Positions 8,545 through 17,293 of a stretch of 64,000 bases of DNA are shown here, in pieces (positions within the stretch are counted from its first letter, which is position 1; every line of letters begins with the position of its first letter). The DNA lies in assembly GCA_964431965.1 (NCBI GenBank), contig CAYSLU010000006.1:17877-81876 (forward strand). Direction: 5' to 3'. A program made the position numbers and the translations under genes. The notes under the pieces are model-generated. The model did no database searches. It saw only the letters and a program-made list of their open reading frames with translations, and had not been told where the DNA came from. The DNA comes from CAYSLU01 sp964431965. Its GTDB lineage: Bacteria > Verrucomicrobiota > Kiritimatiellia > CAIKKV01 > CAYSLU01.

Positions 8545-10272
8545 ATGAGACAGACCATCGGAACCAAGATCGGGATCGTGCTGGGGCTGTCGCTGGCCGC
8601 CCTGGTGATCGTAGGCGGGCAGTCCCATCGGGCCACGAGCCGGCTGATCGTCGATGCGGAGGGGGTCGAGCAATCGCAGCGCGTTCAGGGCAAGATCGCG
8701 AGCCTGCTCGCGGAGCTGTACCAGGCGGAGACGCTGCAGCGGGGATATCTGCTGACGGGCGCCTCCCGCTACCTGGAGAGCTACGCGGCGGCGGTGAAAG
8801 CGGCAGAGGACAACCTGTCCTACCTGCTCCAGCTCACGGCCGGCCAAGCGAACCAGCAGCGGCGGCTCACCTCTCTCTCGCCCATCGTTCGCGAGCGGTT
8901 TGCACGGCTGGCGGAGGGCGTGAAGGCTCGCACGGAGGGGGGGCTGGATGGGGCGGCACGGTTCGCTTCCGAGGGCGTGGGCAGCCGGTTGATGAACCAG
9001 ATCCGTGCCATCACGAGCGATATGAGCGAGGAGGAGCAAGCGGTCCTGGCGAAGCGGACCCGGGAGTCGCACGCCAGCTCGCGCGCGGCCCTGGCGGCAA
9101 TCCGGTACGGAATCCCCCTGGCGATCGCCGTCGTGTGTGTCATCGGGTTGGCGCTGGCCCGCAACATTACCCGCCCGCTCAACGCCACGACCGCCATAGC
9201 CGAGAGCTTGGCCACGGGGGACGTCTCGGTCGAGATTCCGAGCGAGATGCGCCGGGACGAGGCGGGGGTGTTGCTGCAGGCGTTCAGGCGGATGGCCGGG
9301 TTCCAGCGGGAGATGGCCCGCGTCGCCGGCCGGATTGCCGAGGGTGATCTGAGCGTTCCGATCAAGCCGCAGTCTTCGCGTGACCAGCTGGGCCATGCGT
9401 TTGCGGCCATGCTCGACAACCTTCGGCGGCTGACAGGCATGATCTCCGAGTCTGCCAACGTGCTGGCGGCGGCGGCGAGTGAGATCTCTACGTCCGTCTC
9501 CCAGGTTGCCGCCAGTTCGACCGAGACGGCCGCCGCGGTCAGCGAGACCACGGTCACCGTTGAGGAGGTCCGGCAGACATCCAAGGTTGCCAGCGAGCGG
9601 GCCAGGATGGTGGCGGACAACTCCCAGCAGGCGGCGACGGTTTCACTGGCCGGCCGTCAGGCCACGGATTTGACCGTAGCGAAGATAAACGACATCCGCC
9701 AGCAGATGGAGGCGATCGCGGAGAGCATCGTGCGGCTGAGCGAGCAGAGCCAGGCGATCGGGACCATCATCGAGACGGTGGACGACATTGCCGAGCAGTC
9801 CAACCTGCTGGCCGTGAATGCAGCGATCGAAGCGGCCAAGGCGGGCGAGCATGGCAGGGGGTTTGAGGTGGTCGCCCGGGAGATCAAGAACCTCGCCGCC
9901 GAGTCGAAGCAGGCGACCGGACAGGTTCGGGGCATCCTTTCCGACATCCAGAGGGCGACGAGCGCGGCGGTGATGGCCACCGAGCAGGGGAGCAAGGCCG
10001 TCGAATCCGGACTGGCCCAGTCGCGACAGACGGGCGAGTCGATACAAGCCCTCGCCGGGAGCATTCAGGAGGCGGCGAACGCCGCGCTGCAGATTGCGGC
10101 GTCCAGTCAGCAGCAGGTGGCCGGCATGACGCAGGTGGCGCAGGCCATGGGGAGCATCAAGCAGGCCAGCAACCAGAACGTGGACAGCATGGCCCAGCTC
10201 AAGTCGGCCGCCGACAACCTGCGCGAGCTGAGCGCGAAGCTTCAGGAACTGGTGGCGTTCCACCGGGTGTGA
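8545..10272 (+). CDS. Methyl-accepting chemoreceptor with CHASE3-like sensor (WspA position)
   Basis: A 575-residue membrane receptor. Membrane segment 1 lies at ~10-30. The periplasmic part (~35-185) is all-helical, with the QAETLQRGYLLTGASRYLESY motif typical of CHASE3. Segment 2 (~195-215) leads into HAMP (ARNITRPLNATTAIAESLATGDV), and a second HAMP-like stretch follows. The C-terminal signalling domain contains the hairpin tip VDDIAEQSNLLAVNAAIEAAKAGE and GRGFEVVAREIKNLA. GGAGG lies 9 bases upstream of the ATG. The signalling half is nearly the same as that of the receptor at 13399, although the sensor differs. It has no binding pocket of an obvious kind, so it may read the adjacent binding lipoprotein. 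Confidence 0.93.
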   Translation: MRQTIGTKIGIVLGLSLAALVIVGGQSHRATSRLIVDAEGVEQSQRVQGKIASLLAELYQAETLQRGYLLTGASRYLESYAAAVKAAEDNLSYLLQLTAGQANQQRRLTSLSPIVRERFARLAEGVKARTEGGLDGAARFASEGVGSRLMNQIRAITSDMSEEEQAVLAKRTRESHASSRAALAAIRYGIPLAIAVVCVIGLALARNITRPLNATTAIAESLATGDVSVEIPSEMRRDEAGVLLQAFRRMAGFQREMARVAGRIAEGDLSVPIKPQSSRDQLGHAFAAMLDNLRRLTGMISESANVLAAAASEISTSVSQVAASSTETAAAVSETTVTVEEVRQTSKVASERARMVADNSQQAATVSLAGRQATDLTVAKINDIRQQMEAIAESIVRLSEQSQAIGTIIETVDDIAEQSNLLAVNAAIEAAKAGEHGRGFEVVAREIKNLAAESKQATGQVRGILSDIQRATSAAVMATEQGSKAVESGLAQSRQTGESIQALAGSIQEAANAALQIAASSQQQVAGMTQVAQAMGSIKQASNQNVDSMAQLKSAADNLRELSAKLQELVAFHRV

Positions 10273-10301
10273 CCGCGAGCACGAACAGCAGGAGGACGAT
10301 G

Positions 10302-12581
10302 ATGAACAGCCATCACGGCAGCGGGGAGCGGCAGTTGGGGAACACGCGGATCCTTGGGGCCGGACGTCTGGCGGCGCTGGACGGCCTGTGCGCCGTGCTC
10401 CTGGCGGCAGGGGTCACGGTCGGCCAGGCAGAGGAACCGACGCACCGTGAAACGAGGGCCGCGGCGGCGCCGCAGGACTCGAAAGCCACGGAACTGAAGA
10501 AGCTGAGCATCGCCGAGCTCATGAAGATCGACGTCCTATCGTCCGCCAGCTTCTTTGAGATCGAAACCGAGAAGAACCCCGGCTTCTCCCAAACATTCGA
10601 TGCAGCGGACATTGAGACCGCGCCCATTCGAACGCTTGGCGACCTTGTCGAGTTGAAGTGCCCCACCTTCGCGCTGGGAGGAAGCCCACGTGAGGGGCTT
10701 CAGATAGGGGGGCGCGGCATCACAAGCGAGAACACGTGGCGAACCCTGCTCCTGATTGACGGACACAACGTCAACCATCGAGTGCATTTCGGCATGCTGG
10801 AGAGCGTCGCCACGCCCGTGCTGGGGGACATCAAGCGCCTGGAAGTCATAGCGGGCCCCGGCGCGATCGTGCACGGCAGCGGCGCCTTCGATGGGGTCAT
10901 CAACGTGACCCCTCGCAACGGGACTGACGATGCGGGGGTGATGACAAGCGCCGAATACGGGTTCATGGATGACCTGAGGAAAGTCGAAGGAGGATACGGA
11001 TTCGCCTACGGACGCGGCAAGGATCTGTATATACACGCCGCCTACTTCACAGCCTCTGGGTTCGAGGCCGACGATGAGTGGGATTACGAGAGCTCCCAGG
11101 CCAACCAAGCATGGGCGTCGCAACTCGGCAACTTCGACACGAAGGCGATGATCCGAACGGCCAGGCCATTTCGATTCGTCGGCGATAACTACCGAATTGC
11201 GACTTACTTGAATCATGGAAACTTGAAGGCCCACGTGATCTTTGGTCAGACACAGCAGGACATGTTCTCATTCAACGAACAGGGATACGTTCACAGCCAG
11301 TATATGCTCTGGCAGGGCAAGTATCTGCAGGAACTGGACGGCGCCAACTCTCTGGAATACATCCTGGCGGGAGAGCTGTTCGACGAATACTACCTGTGGT
11401 CAGCCAACACGCTACCGGCCTTTACGCTGGGCGACAAGAGCGGGGGAGACGAACTGGGCGTCGAAGGGAAAGTGATCTATCGAACGGAAGCGATCGAGAG
11501 GAACCGCATCGCATTGGGGACTGCGGTGGGCCGCCGCGACATGAACAGCATGGAACAGATATTCCGCCCCGACGATCTGATCGGCCCAGGCAATGACGCG
11601 ACCGGAGAGTACATCTCCATGGGAGTGTTTGCTGAGGACGTCATTGTGCTGACCGAGAAACTGACGGCCTATACCGGACTCCGCTACGACAAGATATTCC
11701 AAGGGACCTATCAAACGTTCAACTCTGCTGCCGGCGTGACGCCGCCGCCCTTTACGCCCGACGATCTTGATCATTGGTCGCCTCGCGCAGGGCTCGTGTA
11801 TGAGTTGGGGAGGAACGATACAGTAAAGTTGTCCTATCAGAAGGGCTTTCGCTTTCCGGAGCCAGCCATGTACAACTGGCGAGACCTGTTTGACAACGTG
11901 CTCGCCGATGGCGGGTTTGAGCGACTGCCCGAGTTCAAGCCCGAGACCCTGGAGAGCATCGAACTGAACTACATCAAGAAGTTCCCCGAACAGCGCGTGG
12001 ACCTATTCCTCAACTTCTTCCACAACACGTACAGGGATCGTCTCTCCTGGATATGGTTCAAGCGTGACGACGGCTACGTGCAACCGGAGGGCTGGGACCA
12101 CGTTGTCGAGACCGTTGGCTGGGTCGGAAGCTATGTCAATATAGACGGCCCCGAATATGTCGATGGAGGCGAAGCCGTTGTGTCGTACGCGGTGACCGAT
12201 GATCTGTATCTGAACACAGGCTACGAGTTGGTGGATATCGACAATCGTGATGTTGTCCGTTACCCAAATCAGCAGGTGAAGGTGAATCTGAAATCGGAAT
12301 TCCTCTCGGATCGGTTGATCTGCGACTTGTACTACATCGCAAACCCCGGAGGGATCGACAATTCAGCAGGCATCCAGCACCCGATCTACGACCACTCGCG
12401 TGCGCTGGTGGACGCGGCTCTGAGCTACAAGTTCACACAAGACGTTATGGTCAAACTTGTCGCCAAGAATCTTCTGGACGACGATGTTCCTCCGCCGACA
12501 TTCAACATGGACAGTCCGCAGTCCGGGCACATTGGGAGGGATGCTCGCCGGGTCTACCTGAGTATGATCACCCACTTCTGA
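10302..12581 (+). CDS. TonB-dependent outer-membrane receptor
   Basis: A 759-residue protein with an N-terminal signal region (LAALDGLCAVLLAAGVTVGQA), then the LKKLSIAELMKIDVLS stretch common before the plug of this receptor group, a plug (~100-220, with LIDGHNVNHR and RLEVIAGPGAIVHGSGAFDGVINV), and a long beta-barrel ending in an aromatic residue (SMITHF). Such receptors bring large or scarce ligands across the outer membrane or pass on a signal. The ATG at 10302 is chosen because AGGAGG lies 6 bases upstream; a GTG at 10269 overlaps the receptor stop. Its base composition is clearly lower in G+C than its neighbours and it uses more A/T-ending codons, suggesting transfer. No exbB/exbD/tonB is in the window. 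Its place before yfiR suggests a sensory role. Confidence 0.93.
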   Translation: MNSHHGSGERQLGNTRILGAGRLAALDGLCAVLLAAGVTVGQAEEPTHRETRAAAAPQDSKATELKKLSIAELMKIDVLSSASFFEIETEKNPGFSQTFDAADIETAPIRTLGDLVELKCPTFALGGSPREGLQIGGRGITSENTWRTLLLIDGHNVNHRVHFGMLESVATPVLGDIKRLEVIAGPGAIVHGSGAFDGVINVTPRNGTDDAGVMTSAEYGFMDDLRKVEGGYGFAYGRGKDLYIHAAYFTASGFEADDEWDYESSQANQAWASQLGNFDTKAMIRTARPFRFVGDNYRIATYLNHGNLKAHVIFGQTQQDMFSFNEQGYVHSQYMLWQGKYLQELDGANSLEYILAGELFDEYYLWSANTLPAFTLGDKSGGDELGVEGKVIYRTEAIERNRIALGTAVGRRDMNSMEQIFRPDDLIGPGNDATGEYISMGVFAEDVIVLTEKLTAYTGLRYDKIFQGTYQTFNSAAGVTPPPFTPDDLDHWSPRAGLVYELGRNDTVKLSYQKGFRFPEPAMYNWRDLFDNVLADGGFERLPEFKPETLESIELNYIKKFPEQRVDLFLNFFHNTYRDRLSWIWFKRDDGYVQPEGWDHVVETVGWVGSYVNIDGPEYVDGGEAVVSYAVTDDLYLNTGYELVDIDNRDVVRYPNQQVKVNLKSEFLSDRLICDLYYIANPGGIDNSAGIQHPIYDHSRALVDAALSYKFTQDVMVKLVAKNLLDDDVPPPTFNMDSPQSGHIGRDARRVYLSMITHF

Positions 12582-12766
12582 AAGGCAGCAGCGGCAATGA
12601 AGACGGCAGAGAGCAGGATGTCCGTATTCGGCGCGTTAGTGCTGGGTGCGCGGAATGGCTGCACCACCAGCAGGGCCGCGCCGGGCAATGGGGGGCGGAT
12701 CAGTCCGTCCGGCGGCGAAAACATGCGGCTGCGTCGTGAGTTCAATGCTTGCATCACCTTCTCGCC

Positions 12767-13384
12767 ATGAAATCCATGACACATATTCTGCTGTGCGCCG
12801 GGCGCGGCGCTGTGAATAGCCGGCGCTGGCGGGTGCTGCTGATCGCGCTCCTTCTGGCGGTGGCCGGCTCTGGCAGTCTCGGCGGGACTGCCGCGCGGGC
12901 CGAATCCGGAGTGAGCAAAGAAGGCCAGGTGAAGGCGGCCTTTCTGTTCAACTTCGTGCAGTTCGTAGACTGGCCAGCCGCGGCGTTTCCGGGGCCTGCG
13001 ACGCCGATCAGCATCGGTATTCTGGGCGACGATCCTTTCGGTTCCTACCTGGAGGAGATCGTGCGCGGCGAGACCGTCAAGAACCGCGCCTTGGTCATCC
13101 GCCGGTCGCGCGAACTCGACGAGTTGAAGACGTGTCATGTGCTGTTCATCGGCAAATCGGAGTCCGCCCGGGTCGCGGCGGCGCTGGCCGCCCTTGGGGA
13201 GGCCAGCGTGCTGACGGTGGGTGACGCGGACGGGTTCTGCGCTGCGGGCGGCGTCATCAGCTTCTTCCTTCAGGGGAACAATGTTCGGTTTGAAGTCAAC
13301 ATGGCCGCCGCCCAGCGCAAGGGGCTGAAGATGAGTGCGCAGTTGCTGCGAGTGAGCAAGATCGTCCCGACCGACACGCACTGA
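12767..13384 (+). CDS. YfiR-family periplasmic protein (DUF4154)
   Basis: A 205-residue secreted protein: basic N-terminus, hydrophobic core (LLIALLLAVAGSGSLGGTAARA), then the family opening VKAAFLFNFVQFVDWPAAAF, ISIGILGDDPFGSYLEEIV, CHVLFIGKSE, ASVLTVGDADGFCAAGGVISF and NNVRFEVNMAAAQRKGLKMS, which is a textbook DUF4154/YfiR pattern. In Pseudomonas YfiR is the periplasmic inhibitor of the CHASE8-containing diguanylate cyclase YfiN. Here the next gene encodes a chemoreceptor with a CHASE8-like sensor, so the predicted partner is that receptor. One internal Cys (in DGFCAAGG) is present. ATG 12767 is used; ATG 12776 is an alternative, and neither has a clear ribosome binding site. The 185 bases upstream carry no convincing gene. 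Confidence 0.9.
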   Translation: MKSMTHILLCAGRGAVNSRRWRVLLIALLLAVAGSGSLGGTAARAESGVSKEGQVKAAFLFNFVQFVDWPAAAFPGPATPISIGILGDDPFGSYLEEIVRGETVKNRALVIRRSRELDELKTCHVLFIGKSESARVAAALAALGEASVLTVGDADGFCAAGGVISFFLQGNNVRFEVNMAAAQRKGLKMSAQLLRVSKIVPTDTH

Positions 13385-13398
13385 ACGGGGGTGATGGT

Positions 13399-14976
13399 AT
13401 GATCCGATTTCGCGATATTCGCATCCAGCGCAAGCTGATGCTGGTGATCCTGCTGGGCAGCACCGCGGTGCTGGTTCTGGCTTGCTCGGCGTTTGTGGGG
13501 TACGACGCGGTGGTCTTCCGCCGGACCATGGTGCGGGACTTGACGGTCCTGGCTGACGTGATTGGGGAGAATAGCACGGCGGCGGTGCAGTTCTCGGCCC
13601 CGAGTGACGCCGAGAAGACCCTGAAGGCGCTGCAGTTCAAGCCGAGCGTCATGGCGGCGTGCATCTACGTGAAGGATGGCAGCCGGTTCGCCGCCTATGT
13701 CCGTGAGGGATCTCAAGCGGCGATCCCTCCGGAACCGGGGCCGGTCGGGCACCGGTTCGCGCCCAGCAGCCTGGTGCTGGTCCGCCCGATCATGCTGGAG
13801 CGGATGCCGGTCGGAACGATCTGGGTTCAGGCCGACCTGCAGGAGCTTGGGGCCCGCCTGCGCACGTATGCGGGGATTGCCGGCGGCGTGTTTGTGGGCG
13901 CCGCGATGCTGGCGGTGCTGGTGGCCTACCGCGGGCAGCGCGCCATTTCGCGCCCCATCATGACGCTGGCCGAAACGGCCCGCGCCGTGAAGGAGCAGCG
14001 GAACTACGCGCTGCGTGCGCCCCCCGTGGGCCGGGATGAGATCGGGCTGCTGACCGAAGCGTTCAACCAGATGCTCTGCGATATCGAGCGCAGCCAGGGC
14101 GCGCTGCAGGAGGCCAACCGCTCCCTGCAGGCGCACGCGGCCCAGATCACGGAAAGCGTCGGGGTGCTGAGCGCGGCCGTCCGGCACATTCTGGACTTGA
14201 GCGCACAGGTCGCCGCCAATGCGACCGAAACGGCGGTGGCGGTCAGCGAGACTACGGCGACGGTCGAGGAGGCCCGGCAGACGTCCAATGTGGCCAGCGA
14301 ACGGGCCCGAACGGTTGCGGACAACTCCCAGGAGGCGGCTACAGTCTCGCTGGCCGGGCGGCATGCCACCGATCTGACCATCGAGCGAATGAACCAGATC
14401 CGGCAGCAGATGGAGTCGATCGCGGAAGGCATCGTCCGGCTCAGCGAGCAGAGCCAGGCGATCGGCGGCATCATCGCGACGGTCGACGATATCGCCGAGC
14501 AGTCGAATCTGCTGGCGGTGAACGCCGCCATCGAGGCGGCGAAGGCCGGCGAGCAGGGCAGGGGCTTCGCCGTGGTGGCTCAGGAGATCAAGAACCTGGC
14601 GGCGCAGTCCAAGCAGGCGACCGGCCAGGTGCGCGGAATACTGTCCGACATCCAGAAGGCCACGAGCGCGGCGGTCATGGCCACCGAGCAGGGGGGCAAG
14701 GCGGTCGAGGCCGGCGTGGTCCAGTCGAAGCAGACCGGAGCCGCGATCGACAACCTCGCGGGGAGCATCCAGGAAGCCGCCCAGGCATCGCTTCAGATCG
14801 CGGCGTCCAGCCGGCAGCAGGTGGCCGGGATGTCTCAGGTGGCCCAGGCCATGGAGAGTATCAAGCATGCGAGTGCCCAGAATGTCGATAGCATGACCCA
14901 GCTGAAGACGGCCGCGCAGAGCCTGCTCGAGCTGGGCGTGAAGCTGGAGGAGATGGTGTCGCGGTACCGGAGCTGA
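13399..14976 (+). CDS. Chemoreceptor with CHASE8-like sensor
   Basis: A 525-residue receptor. Membrane segment 1 (~12-32) leads to a periplasmic domain (~35-150) of the CHASE8 type: RRTMVRDLTVLADVIGENS, TAAVQF, DAEKTLKALQFKPSVMAACIY, the pattern seen in YfiN-like and BarA-like proteins. Segment 2 (~155-175) is followed by a HAMP domain and a signalling domain with VDDIAEQSNLLAVNAAIEAA and GRGFAVVAQEIKNLA. From about VAANATETAVAVSETTATVEEARQ onwards it closely matches the receptor at 8545, apart from a few substitutions. It lies 14 bases after yfiR. CHASE8 proteins coded beside yfiR are usually diguanylate cyclases or histidine kinases, so a receptor here is unusual. Confidence 0.92.
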   Translation: MIRFRDIRIQRKLMLVILLGSTAVLVLACSAFVGYDAVVFRRTMVRDLTVLADVIGENSTAAVQFSAPSDAEKTLKALQFKPSVMAACIYVKDGSRFAAYVREGSQAAIPPEPGPVGHRFAPSSLVLVRPIMLERMPVGTIWVQADLQELGARLRTYAGIAGGVFVGAAMLAVLVAYRGQRAISRPIMTLAETARAVKEQRNYALRAPPVGRDEIGLLTEAFNQMLCDIERSQGALQEANRSLQAHAAQITESVGVLSAAVRHILDLSAQVAANATETAVAVSETTATVEEARQTSNVASERARTVADNSQEAATVSLAGRHATDLTIERMNQIRQQMESIAEGIVRLSEQSQAIGGIIATVDDIAEQSNLLAVNAAIEAAKAGEQGRGFAVVAQEIKNLAAQSKQATGQVRGILSDIQKATSAAVMATEQGGKAVEAGVVQSKQTGAAIDNLAGSIQEAAQASLQIAASSRQQVAGMSQVAQAMESIKHASAQNVDSMTQLKTAAQSLLELGVKLEEMVSRYRS

Positions 14977-15006
14977 CGCCCTGGACCGGGATCGGCGCGG
15001 GGATGA

Positions 15007-17256
15007 ATGACCATGAATGCGCGTGACGACGAGTTCATGCGGGAGCTGATGGCGGCGTTCACCGCCGAAGCCGCGGAGCATCTGGCCGCGCTCTCCCATG
15101 GCCTGATCGAGCTGGAGAAGAGCCCCCCCGCGGATCGCTCCCGCGAGATCATCGAGCGCATCTATCGCGAGGCCCACAGCCTGAAGGGGGCGGCCCGGGC
15201 CGTGTCGATGCCCTCCATCGAGATGCTGTGCCAGGCTTTGGAGAGCGTGCTGTCCGCGTGGAAGCGCGGCGCGGGCACCGTCTCCGCAGAGCAGTTCGAC
15301 GCGCTGCACCGGGCCGTCGATGCGGTAGAAAGCCTGGTGTCGGGCGCGAAGCTGGATGCCGCCGCAGTGGCCGAGCTGGTTCGGCCGCTCGCCTCGCTGG
15401 CGGCGGTTTGCCCTCCCGACGCCGCGTCTCCGCCCGCCGGCGAACCCGTCCGTCCGCCTCCGCCCGCGGCGCCGCCGGCCCCGGCGCGTGCGACCGAACC
15501 CGCCGAGACGGTTCGCGTCTCGACGGCCAAGCTCGACGCGCTTCTGTTCCAGGTGGAGGAGCTTCTGTCGGTCAAGCAGGCGGCCAGCCAGCGGGTCAGC
15601 GACCTGCGGGAGATACTCGAGCTCTTCGGACCCTGGCAGCGGCGGTGGAGTAAGCTGCGCGTCGACCTGCGGGGAGCGGGCGGGCGGCCGGACCGCGGCG
15701 GCGAACCCGAAGCGCTCGACCTTCTGGACTGGGGCATGGGGCAGGCGCGCGACATCCACGCCCGCCTGAACCTTCTGGCCGTTCGGCTGAACGAGGACGA
15801 GCGGACGGGCGGCCGGATGGTCGACAGCCTGCTTGAGACCGCCAGGCGGGCGCTGATGCTTCCGGCATCCACGATCCTGGGCGGTTTCCCGCGCATGGTC
15901 CGCGACCTGTGCCGAAGCCAGGGCAAGGAGGCTGAGCTTCTCGTTCAGGGCGACGACATCGCGATCGACAAGCGGATACTCGAGGAGATGAAGGACCCTC
16001 TGACGCACCTCCTGCGAAACAGCGTCGACCACGGAATCGAGGCGCCGTCCGAGCGCGCGCGCGCGAGGAAGCCGGCGTGCGGGCGAATCGTGGTGACCTT
16101 TTCGCAGACGGACAGCCGGAACGTCCAGCTGCAGATTCGCGACGATGGCGCCGGCATCGATGTGGAGCGCGTCACGGCGTCCGCCATCCGCGAAGGCATA
16201 CTGTCGGGCGAGGATGCGGAGCGGCTCGCGCGGCCCGAGGCGCTGATGCTCATCTTCCGATCCGCCGTATCGACCACCGCGACGGTGTCGGAGGTCTCGG
16301 GTCGGGGGCTGGGGCTGGCCATCGTTCGCGAGAAGGTGGACCGGGTCGGGGGCCGGGTTGCCGTGGAGTCGACCCCGGGCGAGGGCAGCGTCTTCACGAT
16401 CGTGATCCCGCTGACGCTGGCGACGTTTCGGGGGATCCTGGCCGAGGTGGCCGGCCGGGTGTTCGTGGTGCCGACCGCCGCGGTGGAGCGGGTGTCCCGC
16501 ATCCGTGCGAGCGACGTTCGCAGCATCGAGGGGCGCCCGGCCGTTGAGGCGGGTGGCCAGACCGTGGCGTTGGCGCGACTGGCCGACGTGCTGGAACTGA
16601 CCGTAGCGGACAATGACGCGCGCGAGTCGTTCCCCGCCATCATCGTGTGCGACGGCGCGCAGCGCCTCGCGTTCCGGGTGGATCGCGTGCTCGGCGAGCA
16701 GGAGGTGCTGGTGAAGCCGCTGGGACGGCACCTCGCGCGCGTCCGGAATGTCTCCGGCGCCACGGTCCTGGGGACCGGGGAACTCGTGGTCGTGCTGAAC
16801 GTGTCCGACCTCGTGCGATCGGCGGCGTCGGGCGCGGCGGGTCGCCCGGCCGCCGGCGCCCCGGCGCCTGAGTCCCGGCCGGCCAGCCGGGCCGCCCGGT
16901 CGATCCTGATCGCGGAGGACTCGTTCACGTCGCGGATGCTGCTGAAGAACGTCCTCGAATCGGCCGGCTACGCGGTGACGACCAGCGTGGACGGGCTGGC
17001 CGCCTGGTCCCTGCTGAGGACCGAGGTGTTCGACGCCCTGGTGTCCGATGTGGAGATGCCGGGCATGGACGGGTTCGAGCTGACGGCGCGGATCCGGGCG
17101 GACCACGCGCTATCGGAGCTGCCCGTGGTCCTGGTGACGGCCCGCGAAACGCGGGCGGACCGCGAGCGCGGAGTGGATGCGGGCGCGAATGCCTACCTGG
17201 CCAAGAGCAGCTTCGACCAAGGCCAGCTGCTGGGCGTGCTCGAGCGGCTGATCTAG
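15007..17256 (+). CDS. cheA: CheA-REC hybrid chemosensory kinase (WspE-like)
   Basis: A 749-residue hybrid kinase. The Hpt domain has the phospho-accepting His57 in IYREAHSLKGAARAV. A Pro/Ala linker (~140-165) is followed by the dimerisation region (TAKLDALLFQVEELLSVKQ), an ATP-binding domain (HLLRNSVDHGIEAPSER, QIRDDGAGID, GRGLGLAIVREKVD) and a CheW-like regulatory domain (~470-610). A C-terminal receiver (~635-749) carries the Asp in LVSDVEMPGMDGFEL. Size and order match WspE and FrzE. The kinase phosphorylates its own receiver, CheB and probably the receiver of the REC-kinase downstream. The start at 15007 is one of several closely spaced ATGs; ATG 15013 is also possible. Confidence 0.94.
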   Translation: MTMNARDDEFMRELMAAFTAEAAEHLAALSHGLIELEKSPPADRSREIIERIYREAHSLKGAARAVSMPSIEMLCQALESVLSAWKRGAGTVSAEQFDALHRAVDAVESLVSGAKLDAAAVAELVRPLASLAAVCPPDAASPPAGEPVRPPPPAAPPAPARATEPAETVRVSTAKLDALLFQVEELLSVKQAASQRVSDLREILELFGPWQRRWSKLRVDLRGAGGRPDRGGEPEALDLLDWGMGQARDIHARLNLLAVRLNEDERTGGRMVDSLLETARRALMLPASTILGGFPRMVRDLCRSQGKEAELLVQGDDIAIDKRILEEMKDPLTHLLRNSVDHGIEAPSERARARKPACGRIVVTFSQTDSRNVQLQIRDDGAGIDVERVTASAIREGILSGEDAERLARPEALMLIFRSAVSTTATVSEVSGRGLGLAIVREKVDRVGGRVAVESTPGEGSVFTIVIPLTLATFRGILAEVAGRVFVVPTAAVERVSRIRASDVRSIEGRPAVEAGGQTVALARLADVLELTVADNDARESFPAIIVCDGAQRLAFRVDRVLGEQEVLVKPLGRHLARVRNVSGATVLGTGELVVVLNVSDLVRSAASGAAGRPAAGAPAPESRPASRAARSILIAEDSFTSRMLLKNVLESAGYAVTTSVDGLAAWSLLRTEVFDALVSDVEMPGMDGFELTARIRADHALSELPVVLVTARETRADRERGVDAGANAYLAKSSFDQGQLLGVLERLI

Positions 17257-17293
17257 GGCGGGGCTCGCGGGATCGCGGAGCGGGGCATGCACC

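Noticed and set aside
12597..12770. A 57-codon frame between the TonB receptor and yfiR, ending in ATGA with yfiR
   Set aside because: It has no ribosome site, signal or recognisable pattern. The overlap alone is weak evidence.
13270..17106. A 1278-codon open frame on the minus strand opposite the second receptor and cheA
   Set aside because: It is the shadow of two clear genes in GC-rich DNA, has Arg/His/Pro/Gly-rich sequence with no domain, and lies antisense to conserved coding.
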